Notes: a model not told the origin generated them from the letters alone. DNA of 34,130 nucleotides from Cellulomonas algicola (GCF_003851725.1 NZ_BHYL01000171.1:1-34130); one strand, 5' to 3'. Counted from the stretch's first letter, positions 24,969 through 32,676 are shown. Translations and numbers: made by a program.

Positions 24969-24986
24969 CGCGGGCGCGCGCCCGCG
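24969..24986. terminator. Palindromic hairpin between treZ and zapE (bidirectional terminator)
   Basis: The 18-bp self-complementary CGCGGGCGC/GCGCCCGCG lies in the 61-bp gap between convergent stops. Flanking GGCGTCCGG and CGGACCGCC can extend the structure. Confidence 0.5.
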
Positions 24987-25005
24987 ACGCCCCCGGACCG
25001 CCGCG

Positions 25006-26073
25006 TCAGGCGGTGACGCGGGCCGCGCCGTCGGCGGCCAGCGCGCCGAGGCGGGACAGGGCGCGGTAGTACTTCTTGCGGTAGCCGCCGCGCAGCATCT
25101 CGGCCGAGAACAGGTCGTCCTCGCCCCCGCCGCCCAGCAGCACGGGCACGTCGCGGTCGTAGAGCCGGTCGACGAGCACGACGAGGCGCAGTGCGACGTC
25201 CTGCGTCGGCACGGGCGCGACGCCCGTGAGGCCGACGAGCTCGACGCCGTCGAGCAGCGCGCCGTACCGGCTGGGGTGCACGCGGGCGAGGTGGTCGAGC
25301 AGCGCGGGGAACGCGTCGAGCGTCGCGCCGGGGACGTCGGCGACGGCGCGCTGCACCTCGGCGTCGGCGAGCCCTTCGGCGTCGGTCACGACGGACCGGT
25401 GCCGGTAGTCCTGCCCGTCGACGCGCAGCACCTCGAACCGGGCGGCGAGCGCCTGGATCTCGCGCAGGAAGTCGTCCGCGGCGAACCGGCCCTCGCCGAG
25501 GGACTCGGGCAGCGTGTTCGACGTGGCGGCGAGCGCGACGCCGCGGTCGGCGAGCTCGCGCAGCAGGCGGGACATGAGGACGGTGTCGCCGGGGTCGTCG
25601 AGCTCGAACTCGTCGATGCAGACGAGCTTCTTGCCCGCGAGCGCCTCGACGGTCGGCAGGAACCCGAGAGCGCCGACGAGGTTGGTGTACTCGACGAACG
25701 TGCCGAACGCGGCGTCCTGGGTGCCGACGGCGTGCGCGAGGGACGCGAGCAGGTGGGTCTTGCCGACGCCGAAGCCGCCGTCGAGGTAGACGGCGGGCGC
25801 GGTGCGCCGGGACGCCCGCCGGAACAGGCCGCCACGACCGGACGCCCCGTCGGTGATGGTGCGGGCGACCGCGCGCAGGCGGTCGACGGCGTCGCGCTGC
25901 GAGGGGTGCGCCGCGTCGGGCACGTAGGTGTCGAACGACTCACCGGCGAAGTGGCGCGGCGGGACGAGCTCGGCGAGGAGCCGCTCGGGCGGGACGACGG
26001 GGGTGCGCTCGGTGAGCGAGGCCGGTCCCGGGTGCGCGCCACCGGGGCGGGCGGCGGGGTCGACGGCTGTCAC
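25006..26073 (-). CDS. zapE: AFG1/ZapE-family ATPase
   Basis: 355 aa from GTG 26073. Walker A is GGFGVGKTHLL, Walker B is LVCIDEFELDDP, and sensor-like ATSNTLPESLGEGRFAADDFLREI follows. RHFAGESFDTYVPDAAHPSQRDAV at the N-terminus is typical. In E. coli ZapE acts on the FtsZ ring under stress; actinobacterial members are annotated the same way but their role is not established. Start: a TAGGCT hexamer lies 8 nt upstream of GTG 26073, suggesting a leaderless mRNA; ATG 26097 (363 aa) is the alternative. Divergent from the sulfur operon. Confidence 0.85.
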   Translation of the reverse strand: MTAVDPAARPGGAHPGPASLTERTPVVPPERLLAELVPPRHFAGESFDTYVPDAAHPSQRDAVDRLRAVARTITDGASGRGGLFRRASRRTAPAVYLDGGFGVGKTHLLASLAHAVGTQDAAFGTFVEYTNLVGALGFLPTVEALAGKKLVCIDEFELDDPGDTVLMSRLLRELADRGVALAATSNTLPESLGEGRFAADDFLREIQALAARFEVLRVDGQDYRHRSVVTDAEGLADAEVQRAVADVPGATLDAFPALLDHLARVHPSRYGALLDGVELVGLTGVAPVPTQDVALRLVVLVDRLYDRDVPVLLGGGGEDDLFSAEMLRGGYRKKYYRALSRLGALAADGAARVTA

Positions 26074-26087
26074 GACGGACAAGCCTA
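26073..26087 (-). promoter_or_regulatory. Leaderless promoter of zapE
   Basis: Minus strand TAGGCT (26087-26082), 8-nt spacer, GTG 26073; no Shine-Dalgarno. Confidence 0.45.
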
Positions 26088-26173
26088 CGTCCGGCATCCG
26101 GGACGCACGCGCGGGGGTGAGCGGTGTCACTGCTGGGCACGTGGGCAGGCGCGTTCGCGCGGCTTCTACACCC

Positions 26174-26190
26174 GGACTGGACGTCCGTCC
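26174..26190. promoter_or_regulatory. Imperfect palindrome in the zapE/sulfur operon gap (operator candidate)
   Basis: GGACTGGACGTCCGTCC, a 17-bp near-palindrome centred on GGACGTCC, lies about 80 bp upstream of the presumed sulfur-operon transcription start. That position would suit an activator or repressor of sulfate assimilation; its identity is unknown. Confidence 0.35.
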
Positions 26191-26252
26191 CACATGCCGA
26201 TGCGCTCGTCTCACCATGCGGAACCCTTCTCCCGTGTCACCCGTTCGTCTGA

Positions 26253-26265
26253 CAGCCTCGTCGGG
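26253..26265 (+). promoter_or_regulatory. Leaderless promoter of the cysteine-rich leader and sulfur operon
   Basis: CAGCCT (26253-26258), 6-nt spacer, GTG 26265. An inverted repeat TCACCCG (26237-26243) / CGGGTGA (26262-26268) brackets the -10 and the presumed start site and could be an operator. Confidence 0.5.
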
Positions 26266-26357
26266 TGATCGCGACCGGGTCCCCCGCCATGTGTCGGTGC
26301 TGCTGCGCCGCCGCGGGCCCGGCCATGTCGATGTGCTGCTGTCCGCGGAGAGACTGA
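26265..26357 (+). CDS. Cysteine-rich leader peptide of the sulfate assimilation operon
   Basis: 30 codons from GTG 26265 to TGA 26355-26357. The peptide contains seven cysteines in two clusters, MCRCCC (codons 9-14) and MCCC (codons 23-26), and ends PRRD. GTG 26265 is 6 nt after a -10-like CAGCCT and has no ribosome binding site, so it is probably translated from the 5' end of the mRNA. ATG 26289 is an alternative start that keeps all the cysteines. Polycysteine leaderless ORFs upstream of cysteine and sulfate genes are known as cysteine-responsive attenuators in mycobacteria. The position 108 nt before sir fits that role. Ribosomes would slow at the Cys codons when Cys-tRNA is scarce, changing the folding of the sir leader. 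Confidence 0.75.
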   Translation: MIATGSPAMCRCCCAAAGPAMSMCCCPRRD

Positions 26358-26466
26358 CCCCGCCCCACGTCCCCCACGCTCGGGCGCGCGGTCTGCGCCC
26401 CGAGTCCCGTCCCCCCGGCGGTGGGTGCAGCACGCACGTCCACGATCCCCCGGAGGTAGCGCCCGA
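26297..26466 (+). promoter_or_regulatory. Candidate attenuator with alternative pairings before sir
   Basis: Three features are visible. GTGCTGC occurs in both Cys-codon clusters (26297-26303 and 26333-26339) and is complementary to GCAGCAC at 26427-26433; next to it CCGCCG (26308-26313) can pair with CGGCGG (26416-26421). CTCGGGCGC (26379-26387) can form a local hairpin with GCGCCCCGAG (26395-26404). The TCGGGCGC part can instead pair perfectly with GCGCCCGA (26459-26466), covering the spacer and first base of the sir start. The SD is GGAGG at 26452-26456. The pairings were found by eye; no folding energies were computed. Confidence 0.5.
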
Positions 26467-28127
26467 TGGCGCAGACCAGGATCGCCCCGCCCGCCGCTCG
26501 CCACGAGGGCCAGTGGGCGTTCGACGAGCAGCGCGAGCCGCTCAACGGCAACGAGAAGCTCAAGCAGGAGGACGACGGTCTCCACGTCCGCCACCGCATC
26601 GAGACGATCTACGCCCAGCAGGGCTTCGACTCCATCCCCGGTGACGACCTGCGCGGTCGGATGCGCTGGTGGGGCCTGTACACCCAGCGCAAGCCCGGGA
26701 TCGACGGCGGCAAGACCGCGACGCTCGAGCCGCACGAGCTCGAGGACTCGTACTTCATGCTGCGCGTCCGCTGCGACGGCGGCACCCTCACGCTGGGCCA
26801 GCTCCGCACGGTCGCGGGCATCTCGCGCGAGTTCGGCCGCGACACCGCGGACATCACGGACCGGCAGAACATCCAGCTGCACTGGGTGCGCATCGAGGAC
26901 GTCCCGGAGATCTGGCGTCGCCTCGAGTCCGTCGGGCTGACGACGCAGGAGGCGTGCGGCGACGTCCCGCGCGTCATCATCGGCTCCCCCGTCGCGGGCG
27001 TCGCGGCCGACGAGATCGTCGACGGCACCCCCGCGATCGAGGAGATCCACCGCCGCTACATCGGCGACCCGGCGTTCTCGAACCTGCCCCGCAAGTTCAA
27101 GACGGCGGTCAGCGGCTCGCCGCACCAGGACGTCGCGCACGAGATCAACGACGTCGCGTTCGTCGGCGTCGTGCACCCCGAGCTCGGTCCCGGGTTCGAC
27201 GTGTGGGTCGGCGGCGCGCTGTCCACCAACCCGATGCTCGGCAAGCGGCTCGGCGCGTTCGTCACGCTCGAGCAGATCCCCGACGTGTGGGTCGGCGTCG
27301 TGAGCATCTTCCGCGACTACGGCTACCGCCGGCTGCGTACGCGTGCCCGCCTGAAGTTCCTGCTCGCCGACTGGGGGCCCGAGCTGTTCCGGCAGGTGCT
27401 GGAGGAGGAGTACCTCGGCTGGACCATGGCCGACGGTCCCGCTCCTCCCCCGCCGCCGACCGGCCGCCGCGACCACGTCGGCGTGCACCCGCAGAAGGAC
27501 GGCCGCTTCTACGTGGGCGCCGCCCCGACCGTCGGGCGCGTGTCGGGCCCGCTGCTCGACGCCGTCGCCGACCTCGTGGACGCCGCCGGGTCCGACCGGG
27601 TGCAGCTCACGACCGAGCAGAAGCTCGTGGTGCTCGACGTCGCCGCCGACCGCGTCGACGCGCTCGTCGAGGGCCTGGAGGCGCTCGGGCTGCAGGTCCG
27701 CAACGCGTCGACGTTCCGTCGCGGCACGATCGCCTGCACGGGCATCGAGTTCTGCAAGCTCGCGATCGTCGAGACGAAGGCCCGTGCGGCGCTCATCATC
27801 GGTGAGCTCGAGCAGCGCCTGCCGACGTTCGACCAGCCGATCACGATCAACGTCAACGGCTGCCCCAACTCGTGCGCGCGCATCCAGACGGCCGACATCG
27901 GCCTCAAGGGCGCGCTCGCGGGCGGCGAGGAGGGCTACCAGGTCCACCTCGGCGGCGGGCTCGGCCTCACCAGCGGGCTCGGCAAGACGCTGCGCGGCCT
28001 GCGCGTCCCGTCGTCCGAGCTCCCCGACTACCTCGAGCGGGTGACGCGGAAGTTCGACGAGCAGCGCCTCGAGGGCGAGCTCTTCGCCGAGTGGGTGCAG
28101 CGCGCGGCGGAGGAGGACCTGCGATGA
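26466..28127 (+). CDS. sir: Sulfite reductase (ferredoxin), SirA/NirA type
   Basis: 553 aa; six-electron reduction of sulfite to sulfide. Two ferredoxin-like/SiR repeats are present. The siroheme-[4Fe-4S] site is C424 and C430 (ACTGIEFCKLA) plus C466 and C470 (NVNGCPNSCAR). Y72 in GLYTQRKPG and C164 in TQEACGD are 92 residues apart, matching the Tyr-Cys covalent pair of the M. tuberculosis enzyme (Y69-C161), which favours sulfite over nitrite as substrate. ATG 26466 has GGAGG 9 nt upstream. First structural gene of the operon; its stop overlaps the next start (ATGA). Confidence 0.95.
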   Translation: MAQTRIAPPAARHEGQWAFDEQREPLNGNEKLKQEDDGLHVRHRIETIYAQQGFDSIPGDDLRGRMRWWGLYTQRKPGIDGGKTATLEPHELEDSYFMLRVRCDGGTLTLGQLRTVAGISREFGRDTADITDRQNIQLHWVRIEDVPEIWRRLESVGLTTQEACGDVPRVIIGSPVAGVAADEIVDGTPAIEEIHRRYIGDPAFSNLPRKFKTAVSGSPHQDVAHEINDVAFVGVVHPELGPGFDVWVGGALSTNPMLGKRLGAFVTLEQIPDVWVGVVSIFRDYGYRRLRTRARLKFLLADWGPELFRQVLEEEYLGWTMADGPAPPPPPTGRRDHVGVHPQKDGRFYVGAAPTVGRVSGPLLDAVADLVDAAGSDRVQLTTEQKLVVLDVAADRVDALVEGLEALGLQVRNASTFRRGTIACTGIEFCKLAIVETKARAALIIGELEQRLPTFDQPITINVNGCPNSCARIQTADIGLKGALAGGEEGYQVHLGGGLGLTSGLGKTLRGLRVPSSELPDYLERVTRKFDEQRLEGELFAEWVQRAAEEDLR

Positions 28128-28315
28128 CCGACTCCGGACAGCGCGCCGTCCCGTACTACTGCCCGTTCTGCGCGAGCGAGGACCTGTGGCCCGCGGGCGA
28201 GACGCACGGCCAGTGGGAGTGCCGGTCGTGCGCCCGCGCGTTCGCGCTGCGGTTCGTCGGCCTGGCGTCCGCCGCGACCACCACCCCGGCAGCCCCGACG
28301 GGAGGAGACCGATGA
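28124..28315 (+). CDS. Small zinc-ribbon-like protein of the sulfur operon
   Basis: 63 aa. Two CxxC pairs, C13-x2-C16 (YYCPFCASEDLW) and C33-x2-C36 (WECRSCARAF), form a rubredoxin/zinc-ribbon-like knuckle, followed by an Ala/Thr/Pro tail. It overlaps sir upstream and cysH downstream by ATGA. To my knowledge a small ORF lies at the same place in Streptomyces sulfate-assimilation operons, but its function is not established. It may bind zinc or iron and serve sulfite or APS reductase as an electron carrier or assembly factor (inference). Confidence 0.8.
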   Translation: MTDSGQRAVPYYCPFCASEDLWPAGETHGQWECRSCARAFALRFVGLASAATTTPAAPTGGDR

Positions 28316-29031
28316 GCACCGCGACCCCCGCGATCGCCGACCTCACGCCCGACGAGCTGCGCGCGTTCGCCGAGCAGGCGGGCCGCGAGCTCGAGGGTGC
28401 GCACCCGAGCGAGATCCTGGCGTGGGCGGGCCGCACGTTCGGCGACGACCTCGTCGTCGCGTCGTCGATGGGCGACGAGGTGCTCGTCGACCTCGTCGCG
28501 AAGGCGGTCCCCGGCGCGAACGTCATCTTCCTCGACACGGGCTACCACTTCGCCGAGACCATCGGCACGCGCGACTACTACGCCGACTTCACGGACATCC
28601 GGCTCCGCACGGTCCTGCCGCTGCGCACCGTCGCGGAGCAGGACGCCGAGCACGGCCCGCGCCTGCACGACCGCGACCCGAACCTGTGCTGCGCGCTGCG
28701 CAAGGTCGAGCCGCTCGAGCGCGGCCTCGCCCCGTACACCGCGTGGGTCACGGGCATGCGCCGCGAGGACGCCCCGACCCGCACCGACATCCCGGTCGTC
28801 GGCTGGGACGCCAAGCGGTCGAAGGTCAAGCTCAACCCGATCGCGGCGTGGACGCAGGCCGACGTGGACGCCTACGTCGCCGAGCACCACGTCGTGCTGA
28901 ACCCGCTGCGGCAGGCCGGCTACGCGTCGATCGGCTGCGCCCCCTGCACGCGTGCGACGGCCCCGGGCGAGGACCCGCGGGCCGGACGCTGGTCCGGTAC
29001 CTCCAAGACGGAATGCGGTCTGCACACATGA
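28312..29031 (+). CDS. cysH: Adenylyl-sulfate (APS) reductase, 4Fe-4S type
   Basis: 239 aa. It reduces adenylyl sulfate to sulfite with thioredoxin. The ATP-pyrophosphatase-like core has SSMGDEVLVD (51-60) and FLDTGYHF (73-80). Cluster ligands C126-C127 (NLCCALRK) and C209-x2-C212 (GCAPCTRA) mark the [4Fe-4S] APS-reducing class, and the catalytic Cys is C235 in KTECGLH. No cysC (APS kinase) is present and CysN is not fused to one, consistent with direct APS reduction. ATG 28312 overlaps the upstream stop and has GGAGGAG before it; its stop overlaps cysD. Confidence 0.95.
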   Translation: MSTATPAIADLTPDELRAFAEQAGRELEGAHPSEILAWAGRTFGDDLVVASSMGDEVLVDLVAKAVPGANVIFLDTGYHFAETIGTRDYYADFTDIRLRTVLPLRTVAEQDAEHGPRLHDRDPNLCCALRKVEPLERGLAPYTAWVTGMRREDAPTRTDIPVVGWDAKRSKVKLNPIAAWTQADVDAYVAEHHVVLNPLRQAGYASIGCAPCTRATAPGEDPRAGRWSGTSKTECGLHT

Positions 29032-29978
29032 CGACTGAGGCCACGGCTCCCCCCACCGCGGCGGCACCCTCGCAGCGACCGACCCAGCGCCTGACCCAGC
29101 TGGACGCGCTCGAGTCCGAGGCGATCCACGTGATGCGCGAGGTCGCCGGCGAGTTCGAGCGGCCCGTGCTGCTCTTCTCGGGCGGCAAGGACTCGATCGT
29201 CATGCTGCACCTGGCGCGCAAGGCGTTCTGGCCCGCGCCCGTGCCGTTCGCGGTCATGCACGTCGACACGGGCCACAACTTCCCCGAGGTCATCGCCTAC
29301 CGCGACGCGACGGTCGAGGAGCACGGGCTGCGGCTCGTCGTCGCGAGCGTGCAGGACGCGATCGACGACGGCCGCGTCGTGGAGCGCCCCGACGGCTCGC
29401 GCAACCCGCTCCAGACGGTCCCGCTGCTCGACGGCATCACCGCGCACCGCTTCGACGCAGTGTTCGGCGGTGGCCGCCGCGACGAGGAGAAGGCACGCGC
29501 CAAGGAGCGGATGTTCTCGCTGCGCGACGAGTTCGGGCAGTGGGACCCGCGCCGGCAGCGTCCCGAGCTGTGGGACCTGTACAACGGCCGCCACAAGCCG
29601 GGCGAGCACGTGCGCGTCTTCCCGCTGTCGAACTGGACCGAGCTCGACGTGTGGCGCTACATCGAGCGCGAGCGGATCGAGCTGCCGTCGATCTACTACG
29701 CGCACGAGCGCGAGGTGTTCCTGCGCGACGGCATGTGGCTCGCGCCCGGCGAGTGGGGCGGCCCGCGCACGGGCGAGACGCTCGAGACCCGCACGGTCCG
29801 CTACCGGACGGTCGGCGACATGAGCTGCACCGGTGCCGTCGAGTCGACGGCCGCGACCGTCGCCGACGTCATCGAGGAGGTGGCCGTGAGCCGCCTCACC
29901 GAGCGCGGGGCGACCCGCGCCGACGACCGGGCCTCGGAGGCCGCCATGGAGGACCGCAAGCGCGAGGGCTACTTCTGA
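29028..29978 (+). CDS. cysD: Sulfate adenylyltransferase subunit 2
   Basis: 316 aa. It makes APS from sulfate and ATP together with the GTPase CysN. The PP-loop SGGKDSIVMLHLARKAF, DTGHNFPEVIAYRD, GGGRRDEEKARAKERMFSLRDEFGQWDP and WTELDVWRYIERERIELPSIYYAHER are diagnostic, and the C-terminus ends KREGYF as in the family. A low-complexity Thr/Ala/Pro stretch occupies the first 20 residues. ATG 29028 overlaps the cysH stop; its own stop shares one base with the cysN start (TGATG). Confidence 0.95.
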   Translation: MTTEATAPPTAAAPSQRPTQRLTQLDALESEAIHVMREVAGEFERPVLLFSGGKDSIVMLHLARKAFWPAPVPFAVMHVDTGHNFPEVIAYRDATVEEHGLRLVVASVQDAIDDGRVVERPDGSRNPLQTVPLLDGITAHRFDAVFGGGRRDEEKARAKERMFSLRDEFGQWDPRRQRPELWDLYNGRHKPGEHVRVFPLSNWTELDVWRYIERERIELPSIYYAHEREVFLRDGMWLAPGEWGGPRTGETLETRTVRYRTVGDMSCTGAVESTAATVADVIEEVAVSRLTERGATRADDRASEAAMEDRKREGYF

Positions 29979-31414
29979 TGACGACGACCACCGAGCTCGC
30001 CTCCTCCGACCCGACCGTGCACGCGCAGCGCGACCTGCTGCGCCTCGCCACGGCCGGCTCGGTCGACGACGGCAAGAGCACCCTCATCGGCCGCCTGCTC
30101 TACGACACGAAGTCCGTGCTGGCCGACCAGCTGAGCGCGGTCGAGCGGGCGACCGCCGCGCGCGGCGGGTCCGAGGTCGGCGCCGTCGACCTGGCGCTGC
30201 TCACCGACGGCCTGCGCGCCGAGCGTGAGCAGGGCATCACGATCGACGTCGCCTACCGGTACTTCTCGACGGCCCGGCGCGCGTTCGTGCTCGCCGACAC
30301 CCCCGGTCACGTGCAGTACACGCGCAACATGGTGACCGGCGCGTCCACCGCCGAGCTCGCGATCGTCCTGGTCGACGCGCGCAAGGGCGTGCTCGAGCAG
30401 ACCCGCCGGCACGCGACCATCACCGCGCTGCTGGGCGTCCCGCACGTCGTGCTCGCGGTCAACAAGATGGACCTGGTCGACTTCGACGAGGCGACGTTCC
30501 GCACCATCGCCGACGACTTCGCCCGGTACGCCGACGCGATCGGCCTGACCGACGTGCGGGCCGTCCCGCTGTCGGCGCTCGCCGGCGACAACGTCGTCGA
30601 CCGCTCCGACCGCACGCCCTGGTACGACGGCCCGACGCTGCTCGAGCACCTCGAGTCCGTCCCCGTCGGGCGCGACGCGCACGCCGAGGCGTTCCGGTTC
30701 CCCGTGCAGGTCGTCATCCGGCCGCGCAACGCCGAGCACCCGGACTACCGCGGCTACGCGGGCCGGATCGCGTCGGGGGTGGTGCGTGTCGGCGACGACG
30801 TCACCGTCCTGCCGTCCGGCAAGACGAGCACCGTCACGGGCATCGACACGTTCGACGGCCCGCTCGACGAGGCGCACGCGCCGCAGTCCGTCACGCTGCG
30901 CCTCGCCGACGACGTCGACGTGGCCCGCGGCGACGTGCTCGTGCCCACGGGCGAGACGGTCACCGTCGGCGCCGACCTGGAGGGCACCGTCTGCTGGCTC
31001 GCCGAGCGGCGCAGCGTCCTCGGCGCGCGCGTCCTCGTGCGCGTCGGCACGCGCACCGTCCGGGCGCTCCTGCGCGAGGTCAACGCCCGCCTCGACATCG
31101 ACACCCAGACCGTCGAGGTGTGGGACGGCGTCGACACCCAGTACACGGTCGACGCGACCGACACGTCGTCGGACACCGCGCCGCGCGCGCTCACGCTCAA
31201 CGCGATCGGTCGCGTGCGGCTGCGGCTCGCCGAGCCCGTCGTCCTCGACGACTACGCGACGCACCGCAGCACGGGCGGCTTCCTGGTCGTCGACCCCGCC
31301 GACGGGACGACGCTCGCCGCGGGGATGATCGGCCCGACGCTGCTCGACCGCCTCACGCCCACGCCGCCGCCCAGCGCGGCCGACGACGACTGGCTCGCCG
31401 GGGCCGGCATATGA
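29978..31414 (+). CDS. cysN: Sulfate adenylyltransferase subunit 1 (GTPase)
   Basis: 478 aa, EF-Tu-like GTPase that drives APS formation by CysD. GTP motifs: GSVDDGKST (27-35), DTPGH (107-111), NKMD (162-165). The switch region reads TDGLRAEREQGITIDVAYRYFST. Domains II and III follow, and the protein ends after these; there is no C-terminal APS kinase domain. That agrees with the APS reductase type of CysH. The stop overlaps an in-frame ATG for the siroheme gene (ATGA at 31411-31414). Confidence 0.95.
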   Translation: MTTTTELASSDPTVHAQRDLLRLATAGSVDDGKSTLIGRLLYDTKSVLADQLSAVERATAARGGSEVGAVDLALLTDGLRAEREQGITIDVAYRYFSTARRAFVLADTPGHVQYTRNMVTGASTAELAIVLVDARKGVLEQTRRHATITALLGVPHVVLAVNKMDLVDFDEATFRTIADDFARYADAIGLTDVRAVPLSALAGDNVVDRSDRTPWYDGPTLLEHLESVPVGRDAHAEAFRFPVQVVIRPRNAEHPDYRGYAGRIASGVVRVGDDVTVLPSGKTSTVTGIDTFDGPLDEAHAPQSVTLRLADDVDVARGDVLVPTGETVTVGADLEGTVCWLAERRSVLGARVLVRVGTRTVRALLREVNARLDIDTQTVEVWDGVDTQYTVDATDTSSDTAPRALTLNAIGRVRLRLAEPVVLDDYATHRSTGGFLVVDPADGTTLAAGMIGPTLLDRLTPTPPPSAADDDWLAGAGI

Positions 31415-31436
31415 CGGACGCGCCGCCCGCGACCGG

Positions 31437-31450
31437 CAGACTGGACGACA
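31437..31450 (+). promoter_or_regulatory. Possible internal leaderless promoter of the siroheme synthase gene
   Basis: CAGACT (31437-31442), 7-nt spacer, ATG 31450. It would let siroheme synthase be made independently of the cysteine-controlled operon. Confidence 0.4.
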
Positions 31451-32676
31451 TGCCTCGTCATCCCCTGCTGCTGGACGTCGCCGGGCGGCGCGTGGTCATG
31501 GTCGGCGGCGGTCCCGTCGCGGCGCGGCGCGTGGCGCGGCTCGTCGACGACGGCGCGGACGTGCTGGTCGTCGCGCCGCGCCTGTGCGAGGACCTGGCGG
31601 ATGCGGTCGCGCGCGGGCTCGTGCACTGGGCGGAGCGCGAGTACGCGACCGGCGACCTCGACGGCGCGTGGCTCGTGCACACCGCGACCGGTGAACCGGC
31701 CGTCGACGACGCCGTCGCCGCGGACGCCGAGGCGGCGCGCACCTGGTGCGTGCGTGCCGACGACGCCGCTCGCTCCACCGCATGGACGCCCGCGGTCGCG
31801 CGCGTCGACGACGTGACGGTCGCCGTGTCCACGGGCCGCGACCCGCGCCGTGCCGCCGCCCTGCGCTCCGCGCTCCAGGTGCTCCTGGACACCGGCGAGC
31901 TCCCGCTGCGGCACCACCGCCGCGACCCCGTCGGCACCGTCACGCTCGTCGGGGGCGGTCCGGGCGACCCGGGTCTCGTCACGACGCGTGGCCGGCGCGC
32001 CGTCGCCGAGGCCGACGTGGTCGTCGTCGACCGCCTCGCACCGCGCGCGCTGCTCGACACGCTCGACCCCGACGTCGAGGTCGTCGAGGCCGGCAAGTCC
32101 CCGCACTCGCACACGCTCACGCAGGAGCAGATCAACGAGGTCCTCGTCGAGCGCGCCCTGCGCGGCCTGCGGGTGGTCCGGCTCAAGGGCGGCGACCCGT
32201 TCGTCCTCGGCCGCGGCGGCGAGGAGGTGCAGGCCTGCCGCGCGGCGGGCGTGCCCGTCGAGGTCGTGCCGGGCGTGACGAGCGCGATCGCCGTCCCCGG
32301 CGTGGCCGGCGTCCCCGTCACGCACCGCGGGGTGTCCCGCCAGGTCACGATCCTGTCCGCGCACGACAGCGCGCCCGACTGGCCCTCGATCGCCGCGCTC
32401 GACGGCACGCTCGTGCTGCTCATGGGCGTCGGCCGGCTCGCCGAGCACGCCGCGACGCTCGTCGCGCACGGCAAGGACCCCGCGACGCCCGTCGCCGTCG
32501 TCGAGAACGGCACGCTGCCCGGGCAGCGCACGACCGTCGGCACGCTCGCGGACATCGCCGACCGCGCCGCCGCGCGTGGCGTCGGCAACCCCGCGGTGGT
32601 CGTCGTCGGCGAGGTCGCCGCGCTCGCCGACGTCCTGGGCCCGCACGACCGCGCGACCGGCCGCCTGCCGGGCTGA
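31450..32676 (+). CDS. cysG: Siroheme synthase (precorrin-2 dehydrogenase/uroporphyrinogen-III methyltransferase fusion)
   Basis: 408 aa. The N-terminal NAD-binding domain (HPLLLDVAGRRVVMVGGGPVAARR) oxidises precorrin-2. From about residue 160 the SUMT domain starts at GTVTLVGGGPGDPGLVT, with VRLKGGDPFVLGRGGEE, PGVTSAIAVPGVAGVPVTHR and VVENGTLPGQRTTVGTL. It makes the sirohaem cofactor of sulfite reductase. It is shorter than E. coli CysG because the domain between the two enzymes is reduced, so chelatase activity is uncertain. Start: ATG 31450 begins at the family-typical sequence and has a -10-like hexamer. ATG 31411 overlaps the cysN stop but lacks a ribosome binding site; both may be used. 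Confidence 0.85.
   Translation: MPRHPLLLDVAGRRVVMVGGGPVAARRVARLVDDGADVLVVAPRLCEDLADAVARGLVHWAEREYATGDLDGAWLVHTATGEPAVDDAVAADAEAARTWCVRADDAARSTAWTPAVARVDDVTVAVSTGRDPRRAAALRSALQVLLDTGELPLRHHRRDPVGTVTLVGGGPGDPGLVTTRGRRAVAEADVVVVDRLAPRALLDTLDPDVEVVEAGKSPHSHTLTQEQINEVLVERALRGLRVVRLKGGDPFVLGRGGEEVQACRAAGVPVEVVPGVTSAIAVPGVAGVPVTHRGVSRQVTILSAHDSAPDWPSIAALDGTLVLLMGVGRLAEHAATLVAHGKDPATPVAVVENGTLPGQRTTVGTLADIADRAAARGVGNPAVVVVGEVAALADVLGPHDRATGRLPG

Noticed and set aside
26098-26465. SAM or cobalamin riboswitch upstream of the sulfur operon
   Set aside because: No conserved riboswitch core was recognised, and the presumed transcript start at 26265 leaves a leader largely taken up by the Cys-rich ORF.
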